Shown here: piece by piece, positions 34,106-43,561 of the stretch | Numbering within the stretch: position 1 is the first letter of the stretch | Layout of the letters: every line of letters starts with the position of its first letter | DNA from: Faecalicatena contorta | GTDB lineage: Bacteria > Bacillota > Clostridia > Lachnospirales > Lachnospiraceae | NCBI RefSeq assembly: GCF_039521745.1 | Contig: NZ_BAAACT010000144.1 | Length of the DNA: 64,000 nucleotides | Reading direction: 5' to 3' (one strand) | The notes under the pieces: model-generated | Told to the model about the DNA's origin: nothing | The model's input: only the letters and a program-made list of their open reading frames with translations | The model's database searches: none | Position numbers and translations under genes: made by a program

Positions 34106-35224
34106 TTATAATGCATACCGTTCGTTTTTCTCAACTACCACTTTCACACCATTTTCACCAACATGCCTTGTGTTCGCTCTTATCGTATCGCGACTCTCTA
34201 CTACACAGTTTTCAATGTAAGTATTGTCCCCAAGATAAACGTCGTTCAGGATGATAGAGTTCTTGATAACGCAGTTATTGCCCACAAATACCTTCTTGAA
34301 TAACACGGAATTTTCAACGGTTCCGTTAATGATACTTCCGCTTCCGATGAGACTGTTCTTAACAACCGCCCCCGGATTATACTTAGCCGGCGGAAGATCA
34401 CTGACCTTGGAATTCACCGGCGGAAGCTCCTTAAAGAAATAGCTGCGCACTTCCGGTTTCAGGAAATCCATATTTGTCTGGTAATATGCGTCCACTGTTG
34501 AGATGTTACTCCAGTAGCTGTTTATCTTATAACCGTATATTTTCTTCAGATTCTTATAACGAATCAGAATATCGGTTACAAAATCATGTCTTTCCTCTTC
34601 TGCACAGTGCTCGATGAGGTCGATAAGCTGTCTTCTCCTGATGACATAGATACCAGTAGAAATCGTATGTGAGTGAGCCACCATCGGCTTTTCCTCAAAC
34701 TCTTCAATCCTTGCGGATTCATTCATGCGCACGGTACCAAAGCGGGTAGCGTCCTCCCCGGCTTCCAGATCCTTACACACGACTGTAATGTCTGCTTTCT
34801 TCGCGATGTGGTACTCAAGCACTTTATTATAGTCAAGCTTGTACACCGCATCTCCTGATGTAATGATTACATACGGCTCATGGCACTTCTTCAGGAAATC
34901 CAGATTCTGATAGACAGCATCCGCCGTTCCACGGTACCAGTAACCATTCTCTGCCGTAATCGTAGGGGTGAATACAAACAGCCCGCCCTGCTTTCTCCCA
35001 AAATCCCACCATTTGGATGAATTCAAATGTTCATTCAGGGATCTTGCATTATATTGTGTCAGCACGGCCACCTTCTGAATATGGGAGTTTGTCATGTTGC
35101 TCAACGCAAAATCAATTGCCCTGTAACTGCCAGCTACAGGCATCGCTGCAACAGCACGTTTGGAAGTCAGTTCCAGCATCTTTCTGTTATTTCCGCCTGC
35201 TAAGATAATACCTACTGCTCTCAT
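34106..35224 (-). CDS. glgD: GlgD, non-catalytic or regulatory ADP-glucose pyrophosphorylase subunit
   Basis: This 372-residue paralogue of GlgC overlaps its end by 4 bases (ATGA). In Firmicutes GlgC and GlgD form a mixed enzyme, and GlgD boosts activity. The nucleotidyltransferase opening is altered: GIILAGGNNRKMLELTSKRAV replaces the GQGSRLG loop of GlgC, in line with reduced catalysis. The C-terminal left-handed beta-helix repeats (NSLIGSGSIINGTVENSVLF) are intact. Together they make ADP-glucose for glycogen. Confidence 0.93.
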   Translation of the reverse strand: MRAVGIILAGGNNRKMLELTSKRAVAAMPVAGSYRAIDFALSNMTNSHIQKVAVLTQYNARSLNEHLNSSKWWDFGRKQGGLFVFTPTITAENGYWYRGTADAVYQNLDFLKKCHEPYVIITSGDAVYKLDYNKVLEYHIAKKADITVVCKDLEAGEDATRFGTVRMNESARIEEFEEKPMVAHSHTISTGIYVIRRRQLIDLIEHCAEEERHDFVTDILIRYKNLKKIYGYKINSYWSNISTVDAYYQTNMDFLKPEVRSYFFKELPPVNSKVSDLPPAKYNPGAVVKNSLIGSGSIINGTVENSVLFKKVFVGNNCVIKNSIILNDVYLGDNTYIENCVVESRDTIRANTRHVGENGVKVVVEKNERYAL

Positions 35225-36495
35225 ACACGATCACCTGCCTTTATTAATGTCTCTCCGCTTGCAAGTACTCCGGCGCTGTAATCCTCTATGGACGTAACAC
35301 CACTAATGGCGGTATTCTTACCGATCTGTACTCCTGACGGTATCTCTGAATTCTCACCGATAGTTGCAAGACCGCCGCCGTAAATATTCGGTTTTTCTTT
35401 GTTCGGAACTTCGCTTCCTATTCCAATCACGACATTGCTGCCAATCCTGGTTCCCTCGGCAATAATCGCCTTATCAATCACGCAGTTATCTCCAATGGTA
35501 ACATCCCTCATAATAATGGAGTCTCTGATAATGCTCCCCTTACCTACAGTTACACCGCCTCCAAGCACAGAATTATGAATCTCGCCGTAGATCTCCGAAC
35601 CGTTGCTGATAATACATCTGTCAACTACGGACTGTTCCGAAATATACTGTGGTGGAATGTTGGCACTGTTGGTATAGATCTTCCAGAATTCTTCATAGAG
35701 GTTGAACTCGGGAATAATATCGATTAATTCCATATTCGCTTCCCAGTAAGAACTCAGTGTTCCGACATCTTTCCAATAGCCGTTGTACTCATATGCAAAC
35801 ATCCGCTTGCCATTCTCGTGGCAGTACGGAATGATATGCTTTCCGAAATCACAATTCGGCTTTTCCGAAAGTTTAAGCAACGCATCCTTCAGTACCTGCC
35901 AGCTGAATATGTAGATACCCATTGATGCCAGGTTGCTGCTCGGTTTTTCCGGTTTCTCTTCAAATTCTTTAATCCTGCTCTCATCATCTGTAACGACAAT
36001 ACCAAAACGACTTGCTTCCTCCATCGGTACCGGCATGGCGGCTATGGTGACATCAGCTTTATTCGCCTTGTGGAAATCCAGCATCACTTCATAATCCATC
36101 TTATAAATGTGATCTCCTGAAAGAATCAGTACATAATCAGGGTTATAGGTCTCCATATAGTCGAGGTTCTGGTAAATCGCATTCGCTGTCCCTGTATACC
36201 ACTCACTGCTTGTACTCTTCTCGTACGGCGGAAGAATCGTCACCCCTCCGACATTGCGGTCCAAATCCCACGGAATTCCAATTCCAATATGAGTATTCAA
36301 TCGTAAAGGCTGATACTGTGTTAAAACACCCACGGTATCTACGCCTGAATTAATACAGTTACTGAGCGGGAAATCAATAATACGGTACTTTCCGCCAAAT
36401 GCTACTGCCGGCTTGGCCACTTTTGCGGTAAGGACTCCCAATCGACTGCCCTGTCCTCCTGCTAACAGCATTGCAATCATTTCCTTTTTAATCAT
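35221..36495 (-). CDS. glgC: Glucose-1-phosphate adenylyltransferase
   Basis: This 424-residue enzyme makes ADP-glucose from glucose 1-phosphate and ATP, the committed step of bacterial glycogen synthesis. The catalytic loop LLAGGQGSRLGVLTAKVAKPAV is at residues 10-31, with IDFPLSNC and SGDHIYKMDY further on. A C-terminal beta-helix carries hexapeptide-like repeats. Start ATG follows GAGGTG. It leads a glgC-glgD-spoVG unit and is divergent from murC, sharing a 214-base AT-rich promoter region. No other glycogen genes lie nearby. Confidence 0.95.
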   Translation of the reverse strand: MIKKEMIAMLLAGGQGSRLGVLTAKVAKPAVAFGGKYRIIDFPLSNCINSGVDTVGVLTQYQPLRLNTHIGIGIPWDLDRNVGGVTILPPYEKSTSSEWYTGTANAIYQNLDYMETYNPDYVLILSGDHIYKMDYEVMLDFHKANKADVTIAAMPVPMEEASRFGIVVTDDESRIKEFEEKPEKPSSNLASMGIYIFSWQVLKDALLKLSEKPNCDFGKHIIPYCHENGKRMFAYEYNGYWKDVGTLSSYWEANMELIDIIPEFNLYEEFWKIYTNSANIPPQYISEQSVVDRCIISNGSEIYGEIHNSVLGGGVTVGKGSIIRDSIIMRDVTIGDNCVIDKAIIAEGTRIGSNVVIGIGSEVPNKEKPNIYGGGLATIGENSEIPSGVQIGKNTAISGVTSIEDYSAGVLASGETLIKAGDRV

Positions 36496-36709
36496 GTCGT
36501 CACCTCATTTCTAGTTAGTTGGGTTTATTATAACACACTTTTATCTCCCGCACACATTTTTTACAAATTTTTAGCGGAACGTTTTGCCTTTTTGTTAATT
36601 TTGCACAAAAAGAACATCTTTAAAATTTCCCCATATATAGTATAATATAAAAAGCAGTTAATGTTTATGACAAATTTTAAGATTTTTTTAAAGGAGAAGG
36701 AATAAATTT

Positions 36710-38086
36710 ATGTATAAGATCAATTTCAAAAAACCAATTCATATCCATTTTATAGGGATTGGCGGCATCAGCATGAGTGGTCTGGCCGAGATACTTCTAA
36801 AAGAAGGATTTACAGTATCTGGTTCTGATTCCAGAAAGTCACCACTAACTCAGCAGCTGGAAGACAAGGGTGCCCGCATATTTTACGGACAGAAGGCCGG
36901 CAATATTATAGATGGGATTGAATGTGTGGTTTACACTGCTGCTATCAGCCGTGATAATCCGGAGCTGATTGAAGCAGTTGCACGTAAGATACCGATGCTT
37001 ACCAGGGCAGAACTGCTTGGACAGCTGATGAAAAACTATAAGAATCCCATTGCCGTTTCCGGAACACATGGGAAGACCACAACCACCTCCATGATTTCCC
37101 ATATTCTCCTGGAAGGAAATCTGGACCCAACTATATCGGTTGGCGGCATTCTGCAGGCCATCGGCGGCAACATACGTGTAGGTAATTCCGAAACCTTTAT
37201 TACGGAAGCCTGTGAATATACAAACAGCTTTCTGGATTTTTACCCCAGAATCAGCGTTATCCTCAATATAGAAGAAGATCATCTGGACTTTTTCAAAGAC
37301 CTGGAAGATATCCGTCATTCATTTCACCAGTTTGCATCCCTGCTCCCTCCCGACGGAACCCTTGTTATCAATTCAAATATACAGAACTATGAAGAGATCT
37401 GCGATGGGCTTAACTGCAGCGTCATCACTTACGGAAGTTCCCCGGATTCCAACTACAGCGCGCAGAATATCAGTTACGACGATAAAGGCTGTGTCTCTTT
37501 TGACCTGCTTCGGAACGGAACTCCTGCAGAACACGTTGTCCTTTCTGTCACCGGAGACCACAATGTTTCCAATGCGCTTGCTTCTATCGCAGTTGCAGAG
37601 CTGCTTGGCGTTCCAGCCGATATGATACAGAAGGGGCTGATCTCCTTCTCCGGGACAGACCGCCGTTTTGAATACAAGGGCACCCTAAACGGCACCACAA
37701 TCGTGGATGATTATGCCCACCATCCCACAGAAATTGCCGCAACCTTAAAGGCTGCAAAGCACTATCCGCACGAAGGACTGTGGTGTGTATTCCAGCCCCA
37801 CACTTACACCCGGACAAAGGCATTTTTCCATGAGTTTGCAGAGGCTCTGTCCCATGCGGACCATGTGGTCTTAGCAGATATCTACGCCGCAAGAGAAACG
37901 GATACGCTGGGAATATCCTCCAGCGATCTGGCGCAGGAGCTCTCAAAACTGGGAACCGACTCACATTATTTTCCGTGTTTTGAGGAAATCGAAGATTTCT
38001 TAAGAGAGAACTGTAAACCCGGTGACCTGTTGATAACTATGGGAGCTGGAGATGTAGTAAATATCGGGGAAGAACTGTTAAAATAA
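36710..38086 (+). CDS. murC: UDP-N-acetylmuramate-L-alanine ligase
   Basis: This 458-residue Mur ligase adds L-alanine to UDP-MurNAc in peptidoglycan synthesis. The Rossmann-type N-terminus (IHFIGIGGISMSGLAEILL) binds UDP, the ATP loop GTHGKTTTT is near residue 118, and DDYAHHPTEI and GAGDVV mark the later domains. ATG follows AAGGAGAAGG. A TATAAT at 36641-36646 is a likely -10, though the -35 is weak. It stands alone here, outside a division cluster. Confidence 0.96.
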   Translation: MYKINFKKPIHIHFIGIGGISMSGLAEILLKEGFTVSGSDSRKSPLTQQLEDKGARIFYGQKAGNIIDGIECVVYTAAISRDNPELIEAVARKIPMLTRAELLGQLMKNYKNPIAVSGTHGKTTTTSMISHILLEGNLDPTISVGGILQAIGGNIRVGNSETFITEACEYTNSFLDFYPRISVILNIEEDHLDFFKDLEDIRHSFHQFASLLPPDGTLVINSNIQNYEEICDGLNCSVITYGSSPDSNYSAQNISYDDKGCVSFDLLRNGTPAEHVVLSVTGDHNVSNALASIAVAELLGVPADMIQKGLISFSGTDRRFEYKGTLNGTTIVDDYAHHPTEIAATLKAAKHYPHEGLWCVFQPHTYTRTKAFFHEFAEALSHADHVVLADIYAARETDTLGISSSDLAQELSKLGTDSHYFPCFEEIEDFLRENCKPGDLLITMGAGDVVNIGEELLK

Positions 38087-38089
38087 AAC

Positions 38090-38121
38090 TTATCCACACT
38101 TTCCCCACACAGTTATCTACA
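38090..38121 (+). promoter_or_regulatory. DnaA-box-like sites upstream of dnaD-dnaI
   Basis: TTATCCACA (38090-38098) matches the strict DnaA 9-mer. TTATCTACA (38113-38121) has one mismatch. They lie just past murC and upstream of a promoter that leads to replication-loading genes. They could let DnaA control the operon. There are too few to call an origin. Confidence 0.5.
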
Positions 38122-38152
38122 AAAAACTCTGTTTTACCCACTAAAAAACACT

Positions 38153-38180
38153 TTGTCCCTCAACAATAAGGTGCTATAAT
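38153..38180 (+). promoter_or_regulatory. Promoter of the dnaD-dnaI-prs operon
   Basis: TTGTCC (38153-38158) and TATAAT (38175-38180) are spaced by 16 bases. The leader to the dnaD start is about 250 bases long and carries a palindrome near its end. Nothing else is recognised in this gap. Confidence 0.65.
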
Positions 38181-38376
38181 ACCTATACGCATAAGAGTTA
38201 AATCTATTTAAGACTAATACTGCACCCGCCTGACCTTCCCGCTCAGCGGCCTGATTAACCCCGATTTAACCAGCGCAGATACGGCTGCGCTTTTTAAATC
38301 TGCCTTAATCATCCTACTAAGCGGAACATTCAGCCGGGTATGTATTCGATCTGACATACTCTGGTAAGAAAAGGTC

Positions 38377-38400
38377 ACCGTTCAGGCCTGCTTGAACGGT
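38377..38400. repeat. ACCGTTCA/TGAACGGT palindrome in the dnaD leader
   Basis: ACCGTTCA (38377-38384) and TGAACGGT (38393-38400) surround GGCCTGCT. It is related in shape to the AACAGTTCAG palindromes at 2263 and 7031. It ends 34 bases before the dnaD start, so it may affect translation. Confidence 0.5.
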
Positions 38401-38433
38401 TGCAAAAAAGCGAAGGGTGGGGAAACATAATTT

Positions 38434-39525
38434 ATGAAAACACTGACATTGAAGAATAAATTCCAGACAAACGTGACCCTGGTTACAAATGATTTTATAG
38501 ATAACTATATGATCCAGGCGAACGGTGAATTTGTAAAGGTCTATTTATTCCTGCTGAGGCATCTCGATGATCCCTGTTCTTCTCTCACAATCTCTACGAT
38601 TGCTGATTGTCTGAACAACACCGAGAACGATATTCTGAGGGCCTTCAGATTTTGGGAATCTGAAGGGCTTTTAAGCCTGGAAAAAGATGAAGAAGGCCGG
38701 ATCATTGGAATTGAACTGGAACGGACCCCCTCCATCGCCCCAAGAAAAGTAACTGCCTTGAAGGGCGCTCCTGCCACTGCAAAGCCGGCAGCCAGAGAGC
38801 GGAAGCCCGCTGCACAGCCAGCCTCGCAGCCTGCAGCTGCGTGTCCGGCTGAACCGAAGTCAAAAGCAATTCCCCTGACTTCCTTCAAAGCGCAAAAAGA
38901 ATTAAAGTCGCTTCTTTTCATAGCGGAACAGTACCTCGGCAAGACCTTGTCCAGCACCGATGTGGACGCTATTACATATTTTTATGAGACACTTGGCATG
39001 TCAGCCGATTTAATCGAATATCTGATTGAATCCTGCGTTGAGAACGGTCATAGAAGTATTCACTATATTCAGAAAGTTGCCCTCTCCTGGTCAGACAGTG
39101 GTATCACTTCGGTCGAACAGGCCCGCCAGCATTCCTCGGCATACAATAAGAACTGCTACACCGTTCTGAATGCATTTGGTATTAAGAACAGAGGACCCGC
39201 AGCAGCTGAACTTTCTTATATTAAGAAATGGACGGAGGAATTCGGCTTTACTCTCGATATCATTCAGGAAGCCTGCAGCCGGACTATAACAGCTACCCAT
39301 CAGCCCAGTTTTGAATATGCTGATTCGATCCTCACCAAATGGAATGAAAATCAGGTAATCCATCTGAAAGATATCGCTGTTCTGGACGCCGCCTTCCAGA
39401 AAGAAAAATCTTCCAGGAAGTCTTCTGACTCAAGGCAGAAGCCAGTCACCAAGAATCTTAACAACTTCGAAAGACGCGCCTACGACATGGAATCGCTGGA
39501 AGAGCAACTATTAAACAGTAATTAA
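38434..39525 (+). CDS. DnaD-domain replication protein
   Basis: This 363-residue protein is of the DnaD/DnaB-like primosome family of Firmicutes. The N-terminal winged helix (residues 1-90, with FVKVYLFLLRHLDD) is joined to the C-terminal DnaD domain by an Ala/Pro-rich linker (about 108-150) that includes KAIPLTSFKAQ. The DnaD domain (about 160-300) contains ISALIEYLIE-like helices (SADLIEYLIESCVENG) and HSIHYIQKVALSW. It helps remodel DNA and load the replicative helicase. It lies 13 bases before the DnaI-like helicase loader, a very common pairing. Confidence 0.88.
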   Translation: MKTLTLKNKFQTNVTLVTNDFIDNYMIQANGEFVKVYLFLLRHLDDPCSSLTISTIADCLNNTENDILRAFRFWESEGLLSLEKDEEGRIIGIELERTPSIAPRKVTALKGAPATAKPAARERKPAAQPASQPAAACPAEPKSKAIPLTSFKAQKELKSLLFIAEQYLGKTLSSTDVDAITYFYETLGMSADLIEYLIESCVENGHRSIHYIQKVALSWSDSGITSVEQARQHSSAYNKNCYTVLNAFGIKNRGPAAAELSYIKKWTEEFGFTLDIIQEACSRTITATHQPSFEYADSILTKWNENQVIHLKDIAVLDAAFQKEKSSRKSSDSRQKPVTKNLNNFERRAYDMESLEEQLLNSN

Positions 39526-39538
39526 AAGGAGCATAAAC

Positions 39539-40567
39539 TTGGGACTTAAAGCATCACAATATCAGGCCATTATGCGTGATTATGAACAGCGCCAGCTCCG
39601 TAATCACGATAGATTGACCAGACATTATGGAGAGGTGTATAAAAAGCTTCCGGAATTCAAATCGATCGATGAATCCATTTCCATTCTGTCCGTCCAGTAC
39701 GGCCGCAAACTGTTGAATGGGGACGACAAGGCCATAGATTCCCTGAAAGAGGAACTGGCGATTCTGAGAAGCAGTAAAAAAGAACTTCTGCATTCGGGAG
39801 GATTCCCTGAGGATTATCTGGAACCTATTTATGACTGTAAAGACTGCATGGATACCGGCTACATCGGCAATCAGAAGTGCCACTGCTTTAAGAAGGCCGT
39901 AATTGGCATCCTCTATGAACAGTCCAATCTGAAGCAGGTTCTAAAGCAGGAGAACTTCGGCACCTTTTCTCTAGATTACTATTCCAACAATTATATAGAC
40001 ACTAAAACAGGGCGTTCTTCCATGCAGGTAATACAGGATGCCCTTAAGCTATGCCATCATTTCGCCGACACATTCGGAACAGAATTTAACAACCTCTTCC
40101 TCTACGGGGACGTAGGAGTAGGCAAAACTTTCCTTTCTAACTGTATTGCAAAAGAACTGATGGACAGAGAATATTCCGTTCTCTACTTTTCATCTTCAAA
40201 GTTTTTTTCAATTCTAGCCAAAAATACATTTGACAAAAACAATATTGATGCGCAGAATATGTATGAGTATATATTTGACTGCGATCTGCTGATTGTCGAT
40301 GATCTTGGAACAGAATTCACGAACTCATTTGTGGCATCACAGTTTTTTACCTGCATTAATGAACGGCTGCTCAGCCGCAAATCAACCATTATATCAACCA
40401 ATCTGTCTCTGGACACTCTGGCCGACCTTTATACAGAACGGTCCTTCTCCAGAATTACCAGTAATTACACGATGGTCAAACTGATTGGCGATGATATCAG
40501 AATCAAAAAGAAATTAATCAAAAACAGGGAGGAACACTCATGTTACACCGCACAGAAAGAACTCTAG
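39539..40567 (+). CDS. DnaI/DnaC-type helicase loader ATPase
   Basis: The protein is 342 residues from a TTG at 39539 behind AAAGGAG. A Cys cluster (C100, C103, C114, C116 in CKDCMDTGY and KCHC) is probably a zinc site, as in Bacillus DnaI. The AAA+ domain follows with Walker A GDVGVGKT (190-197) and Walker B LIVDDLGTEF, then sensor residues (STNLS). It loads the replicative helicase onto DNA with the DnaD protein. It overlaps the prs start by 28 bases, so the operon runs into PRPP synthesis. Confidence 0.9.
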   Translation: MGLKASQYQAIMRDYEQRQLRNHDRLTRHYGEVYKKLPEFKSIDESISILSVQYGRKLLNGDDKAIDSLKEELAILRSSKKELLHSGGFPEDYLEPIYDCKDCMDTGYIGNQKCHCFKKAVIGILYEQSNLKQVLKQENFGTFSLDYYSNNYIDTKTGRSSMQVIQDALKLCHHFADTFGTEFNNLFLYGDVGVGKTFLSNCIAKELMDREYSVLYFSSSKFFSILAKNTFDKNNIDAQNMYEYIFDCDLLIVDDLGTEFTNSFVASQFFTCINERLLSRKSTIISTNLSLDTLADLYTERSFSRITSNYTMVKLIGDDIRIKKKLIKNREEHSCYTAQKEL

Positions 40568-41715
40568 AAAACATTCCAGTTGGCGCTCTGGGCCTGATTC
40601 CGGTCGTGGGCTGCGAGGAACTCGGAAAAAAGGTCAATGATTACCTGGTCAAATGGAGAAGGGAAAGTGCCATTGAGCACAAGGATGATGTAGCATTCTC
40701 CGGATACGAAAAGGATACTTACATTGTAGACTGTGCTGTGCCGAGATTCGGTTCCGGCGAGGCAAAGGGCATTATCAATGAATCCGTACGCGGGATGGAT
40801 CTCTATCTTATGGTAGACGTATGCAACTACAATATCACCTACTCCCTGACGGGCAATATCAACCACATGTCCCCGGATGACCATTTTCAGAATCTAAAGC
40901 GCGTCATTGCCGCAATCGGCGGTAAAGGCCGGCGCATTAACGTCATCATGCCATTTTTATACGAAAGCCGACAGCACAAAAGAAACGGGCGTGAATCTCT
41001 GGACTGTGCGCTTGCACTCCAGGAACTTGTCCGCATGGGTGTAGACAATATTATCACTTTCGATGCGCACGATCCAAGGGTTCAGAATGCAATCCCTCTG
41101 AACGGCTTCGAAACTGTACCGCCGACTTATCAGTTTATCAAGGGCCTTCTGCGCAATGTGGACGACCTTCAGATTGACACGGAACACATGATGATTATCA
41201 GCCCGGATGAAGGCGGCACCAACCGCGCCGTTTACCTTGCCAATGTCCTTGGCCTTGATATGGGTATGTTCTACAAACGCCGCGATTATACAAAGATAGT
41301 CAACGGACGTAACCCCATTGTTGCCCATGAATTCCTGGGAAGCTCCGTAGAGGGCAAAGACGTCGTCATCATCGACGATATGATCTCTTCCGGAGACAGT
41401 ATGATTGAGGTTGCAACCGAATTAAAGCGCAGGAAAGCAAAACGAATCTATACTGCAGCAACGTTCGGCCTGTTCACCAACGGAATGGACAAGTTTGACA
41501 AGGCATACGAGGACGGCATTATTACAGGAATTCTGACAACAAATTTGATCTACCAGTCTCCAGAGCTGCTGTCCAAGCCATATTATATTAATTGCGACAT
41601 GAGCAAATATATCGCACTGCTGATCGATACGCTCAACCATGACGGATCCATCAGCACACTGCTCAATCCTAACGAAAGAATCCAGCATGTCCTTCAGGAA
41701 TACCGTAATAGATAG
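40540..41715 (+). CDS. prs: Ribose-phosphate pyrophosphokinase (long form)
   Basis: The 391-residue protein makes PRPP from ribose 5-phosphate and ATP. Catalytic blocks are visible: YESRQHKRNGRESLDCALA, TFDAHDPRVQN, the phosphoribosyl loop VVIIDDMISSGDSM and DEGGTNRA. It is about 75 residues longer than usual Prs, with an N-terminal extension and insertions, as seen in a Lachnospiraceae/Clostridia sub-group. It overlaps the helicase-loader gene and ends before a strong terminator. PRPP links this gene to nucleotide salvage, including the nucleoside operon that converges from the other side. Confidence 0.9.
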   Translation: MLHRTERTLENIPVGALGLIPVVGCEELGKKVNDYLVKWRRESAIEHKDDVAFSGYEKDTYIVDCAVPRFGSGEAKGIINESVRGMDLYLMVDVCNYNITYSLTGNINHMSPDDHFQNLKRVIAAIGGKGRRINVIMPFLYESRQHKRNGRESLDCALALQELVRMGVDNIITFDAHDPRVQNAIPLNGFETVPPTYQFIKGLLRNVDDLQIDTEHMMIISPDEGGTNRAVYLANVLGLDMGMFYKRRDYTKIVNGRNPIVAHEFLGSSVEGKDVVIIDDMISSGDSMIEVATELKRRKAKRIYTAATFGLFTNGMDKFDKAYEDGIITGILTTNLIYQSPELLSKPYYINCDMSKYIALLIDTLNHDGSISTLLNPNERIQHVLQEYRNR

Positions 41716-41745
41716 GACTAACTTAATTTTTTAATTTCATAAAAA

Positions 41746-41787
41746 ACAGTCCTCACAGACATTTTAAGTCTGTGAGGACTGTTTTTC
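41746..41787. terminator. Bidirectional terminator between prs and deoD
   Basis: A 15-bp perfect stem (ACAGTCCTCACAGAC, 41746-41760, with its complement at 41768-41782) has a run of A before it and T after it. It ends both the prs operon and the convergent riboside operon. Confidence 0.92.
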
Positions 41788-41834
41788 TTTCATCCCAGGT
41801 TACAGGTTTCATTTGAATTCGTCTTGTTATATCT

Positions 41835-42545
41835 CTAGTCAGCCATGGACAGCGCCATTCGAATCATATCGTCAAAGCTTTCCTGCCGTTCCTTTGTTGA
41901 ACACTGTTCGCCATTGAACATCAAATCTGCTATTGTACACAAAGCCACTGCCTTCTTTCCTGCTTCAGCTGCATTTATATACAGCGCCGCAGACTCCATT
42001 TCCGCTGCCAGTATTCCCATACTGGTCCATTTATCATACCATTCATCCGAATAATAAAAACCTTCCCCAGAAATGACTGGTCCCACACGAACCGGAAGCT
42101 GATGCTCTTTCCCATAGGCAGCCGCTCTTTCAATCAAAGAATAATCCGCGCAGGGCGCCAGAGTTCCCGGCAGATCAAAATGTACCGCATAGCCGTTATC
42201 CGTTGAAGCAGTCATAGCTATTACAATATCCCGCAGCTTCAGGCTTGGATGCATGCCTCCTGCTGATCCGACACGAATAATACTGTCCACGCCATAAAAA
42301 TGAAACAACTCATATGAATAAATACTCATAGAACCAGCACCCATGCCACTTGCCATCACTGAAACTTCTTTCCCTTGGTATATCCCCGTATAACAGTAAA
42401 TATTCCGCACATCACTGACCAGCTTTGGTTCATCCAAAAACTTCTCCGCAATATATTTGGCCCGCAGCGGGTCGCCCGGCATTAACACAGTCCTGGCAAT
42501 CTCACCGTATTTTGCCGCATTATGAATAGTCGGTGTCTGACTCAT
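41835..42545 (-). CDS. deoD: Purine-nucleoside phosphorylase, DeoD type
   Basis: This 236-residue hexameric-type phosphorylase splits purine nucleosides with phosphate into base and ribose 1-phosphate. Seen are GDPLRAKYIAEKFL, the phosphate loop RVGSAGGMHPSLK, AAEMESAALYI and the base-binding region TIADLMFNGEQCSTKERQ with the catalytic Asp and Arg. It is the last gene of the ten-gene operon that starts with the ABC binding protein, and starts behind GGAGG. With the nucleoside hydrolase next to it, it suggests a nucleoside product is made by the operon. Confidence 0.93.
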   Translation of the reverse strand: MSQTPTIHNAAKYGEIARTVLMPGDPLRAKYIAEKFLDEPKLVSDVRNIYCYTGIYQGKEVSVMASGMGAGSMSIYSYELFHFYGVDSIIRVGSAGGMHPSLKLRDIVIAMTASTDNGYAVHFDLPGTLAPCADYSLIERAAAYGKEHQLPVRVGPVISGEGFYYSDEWYDKWTSMGILAAEMESAALYINAAEAGKKAVALCTIADLMFNGEQCSTKERQESFDDMIRMALSMAD

Positions 42546-42559
42546 CGTTCTGCCTCCAA

Positions 42560-43543
42560 TTATAATTTTCCGCCTAATGCTTCATAGAATGTTTCCTGAT
42601 ATTTCTGTCCATCAATAGCAAATACTGTACGGACTTTCGGCAGATGTTCCCAGCGGAAGTGATCTCTTCTGTCCCAGATTGTCATTCCCCTGGTCAGTTG
42701 ACCGCCGCAGTCAATTGCCACATTGATTTCCCTCACATCCGTCATGATATCCGGATTCAGGAAGCAGCACATTGCTGTTGTGTCAATCGGACCATTAATC
42801 ATAATTCCCTGATCTTTAATGGAATTATTTCCGTCAATATAGTCGATAATTTCCAGAGTATATTTTGCCTGACGGTTATTCAGGCCTTTTAGTTTCTCAA
42901 TTGTCTTTTCTGAAATGTTCACCGCCTCCGGATTGAATGCAATGTCCAGACCTATAGATGTCAGCTTTACATCCGATTCATAGACGATTTTCGCAGCTTC
43001 CGGATCTACATAAATATTCCATTCACTCATCGGATTATCTCCGGTAGCATTGCGGAAGGCATATTCGGTAATTCCATAAGCGCCGCCAATATGATAAATC
43101 TCCTTAATCAGCGGAATGATTTCAGGACGGCTCATAAACGCAACTGCAACATTTGTCAGACAGGATGTACAGACAAGCGTCACCTCGCCCGGGTTCGCAA
43201 GTACCGTATCTATGATCATCTGCGACGGCGACTGATCTGTTGTTTTTAACTTTGGCTTCGGAAAGAAATGATTCCCCAGTCCGTCTTCACCATGGCTGTA
43301 CGGATCCTTTGGATACTCACGCAGCATTGGATGCATCATTCCCTGTGCCACCGGGATATCTCCACGGTCCATATATTCCAGAATTTTAAGAGCATTCGCT
43401 GCTGTTTTGTCTGCCGGCAGGTTACCGCTCTCTGTTGTAATCCCCAAAAGTTCCACGTCCGGATGCGTCAGCGCCATAATAATGCATACGGAATCATCCG
43501 TACCCGGATCACAGTCAATCATAATTTTTCTTTTCTCGCTCAT
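42560..43543 (-). CDS. Inosine/uridine-type nucleoside hydrolase
   Basis: The protein is 327 residues from ATG 43543 behind AAAGGA. The calcium-binding signature DCDPGTDDSV is near residue 10, and NPMSEWNIYVDPEAAK near 156 supplies further ribose-binding residues. Hydrolases of this family cleave the N-ribosidic bond of nucleosides with water, giving free base and ribose. Specificity (inosine, uridine or another base) cannot be read, as the usual purine-stacking or His residue is unclear. It sits between two nucleoside phosphorylase genes in the same operon. Confidence 0.9.
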   Translation of the reverse strand: MSEKRKIMIDCDPGTDDSVCIIMALTHPDVELLGITTESGNLPADKTAANALKILEYMDRGDIPVAQGMMHPMLREYPKDPYSHGEDGLGNHFFPKPKLKTTDQSPSQMIIDTVLANPGEVTLVCTSCLTNVAVAFMSRPEIIPLIKEIYHIGGAYGITEYAFRNATGDNPMSEWNIYVDPEAAKIVYESDVKLTSIGLDIAFNPEAVNISEKTIEKLKGLNNRQAKYTLEIIDYIDGNNSIKDQGIMINGPIDTTAMCCFLNPDIMTDVREINVAIDCGGQLTRGMTIWDRRDHFRWEHLPKVRTVFAIDGQKYQETFYEALGGKL

Positions 43544-43561
43544 AACAATCAATTCCTTTCC

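Noticed and set aside
38090..38400. Replication origin
   Set aside because: Only one strict and one near DnaA box were found, and no dnaA or dnaN gene or AT-rich unwinding cluster is present.
40540..41715. Adenine or uracil phosphoribosyltransferase instead of PRPP synthetase
   Set aside because: The FDAHDPRVQN and DDMISSGDSM blocks plus the two-domain length fit ribose-phosphate pyrophosphokinase better.
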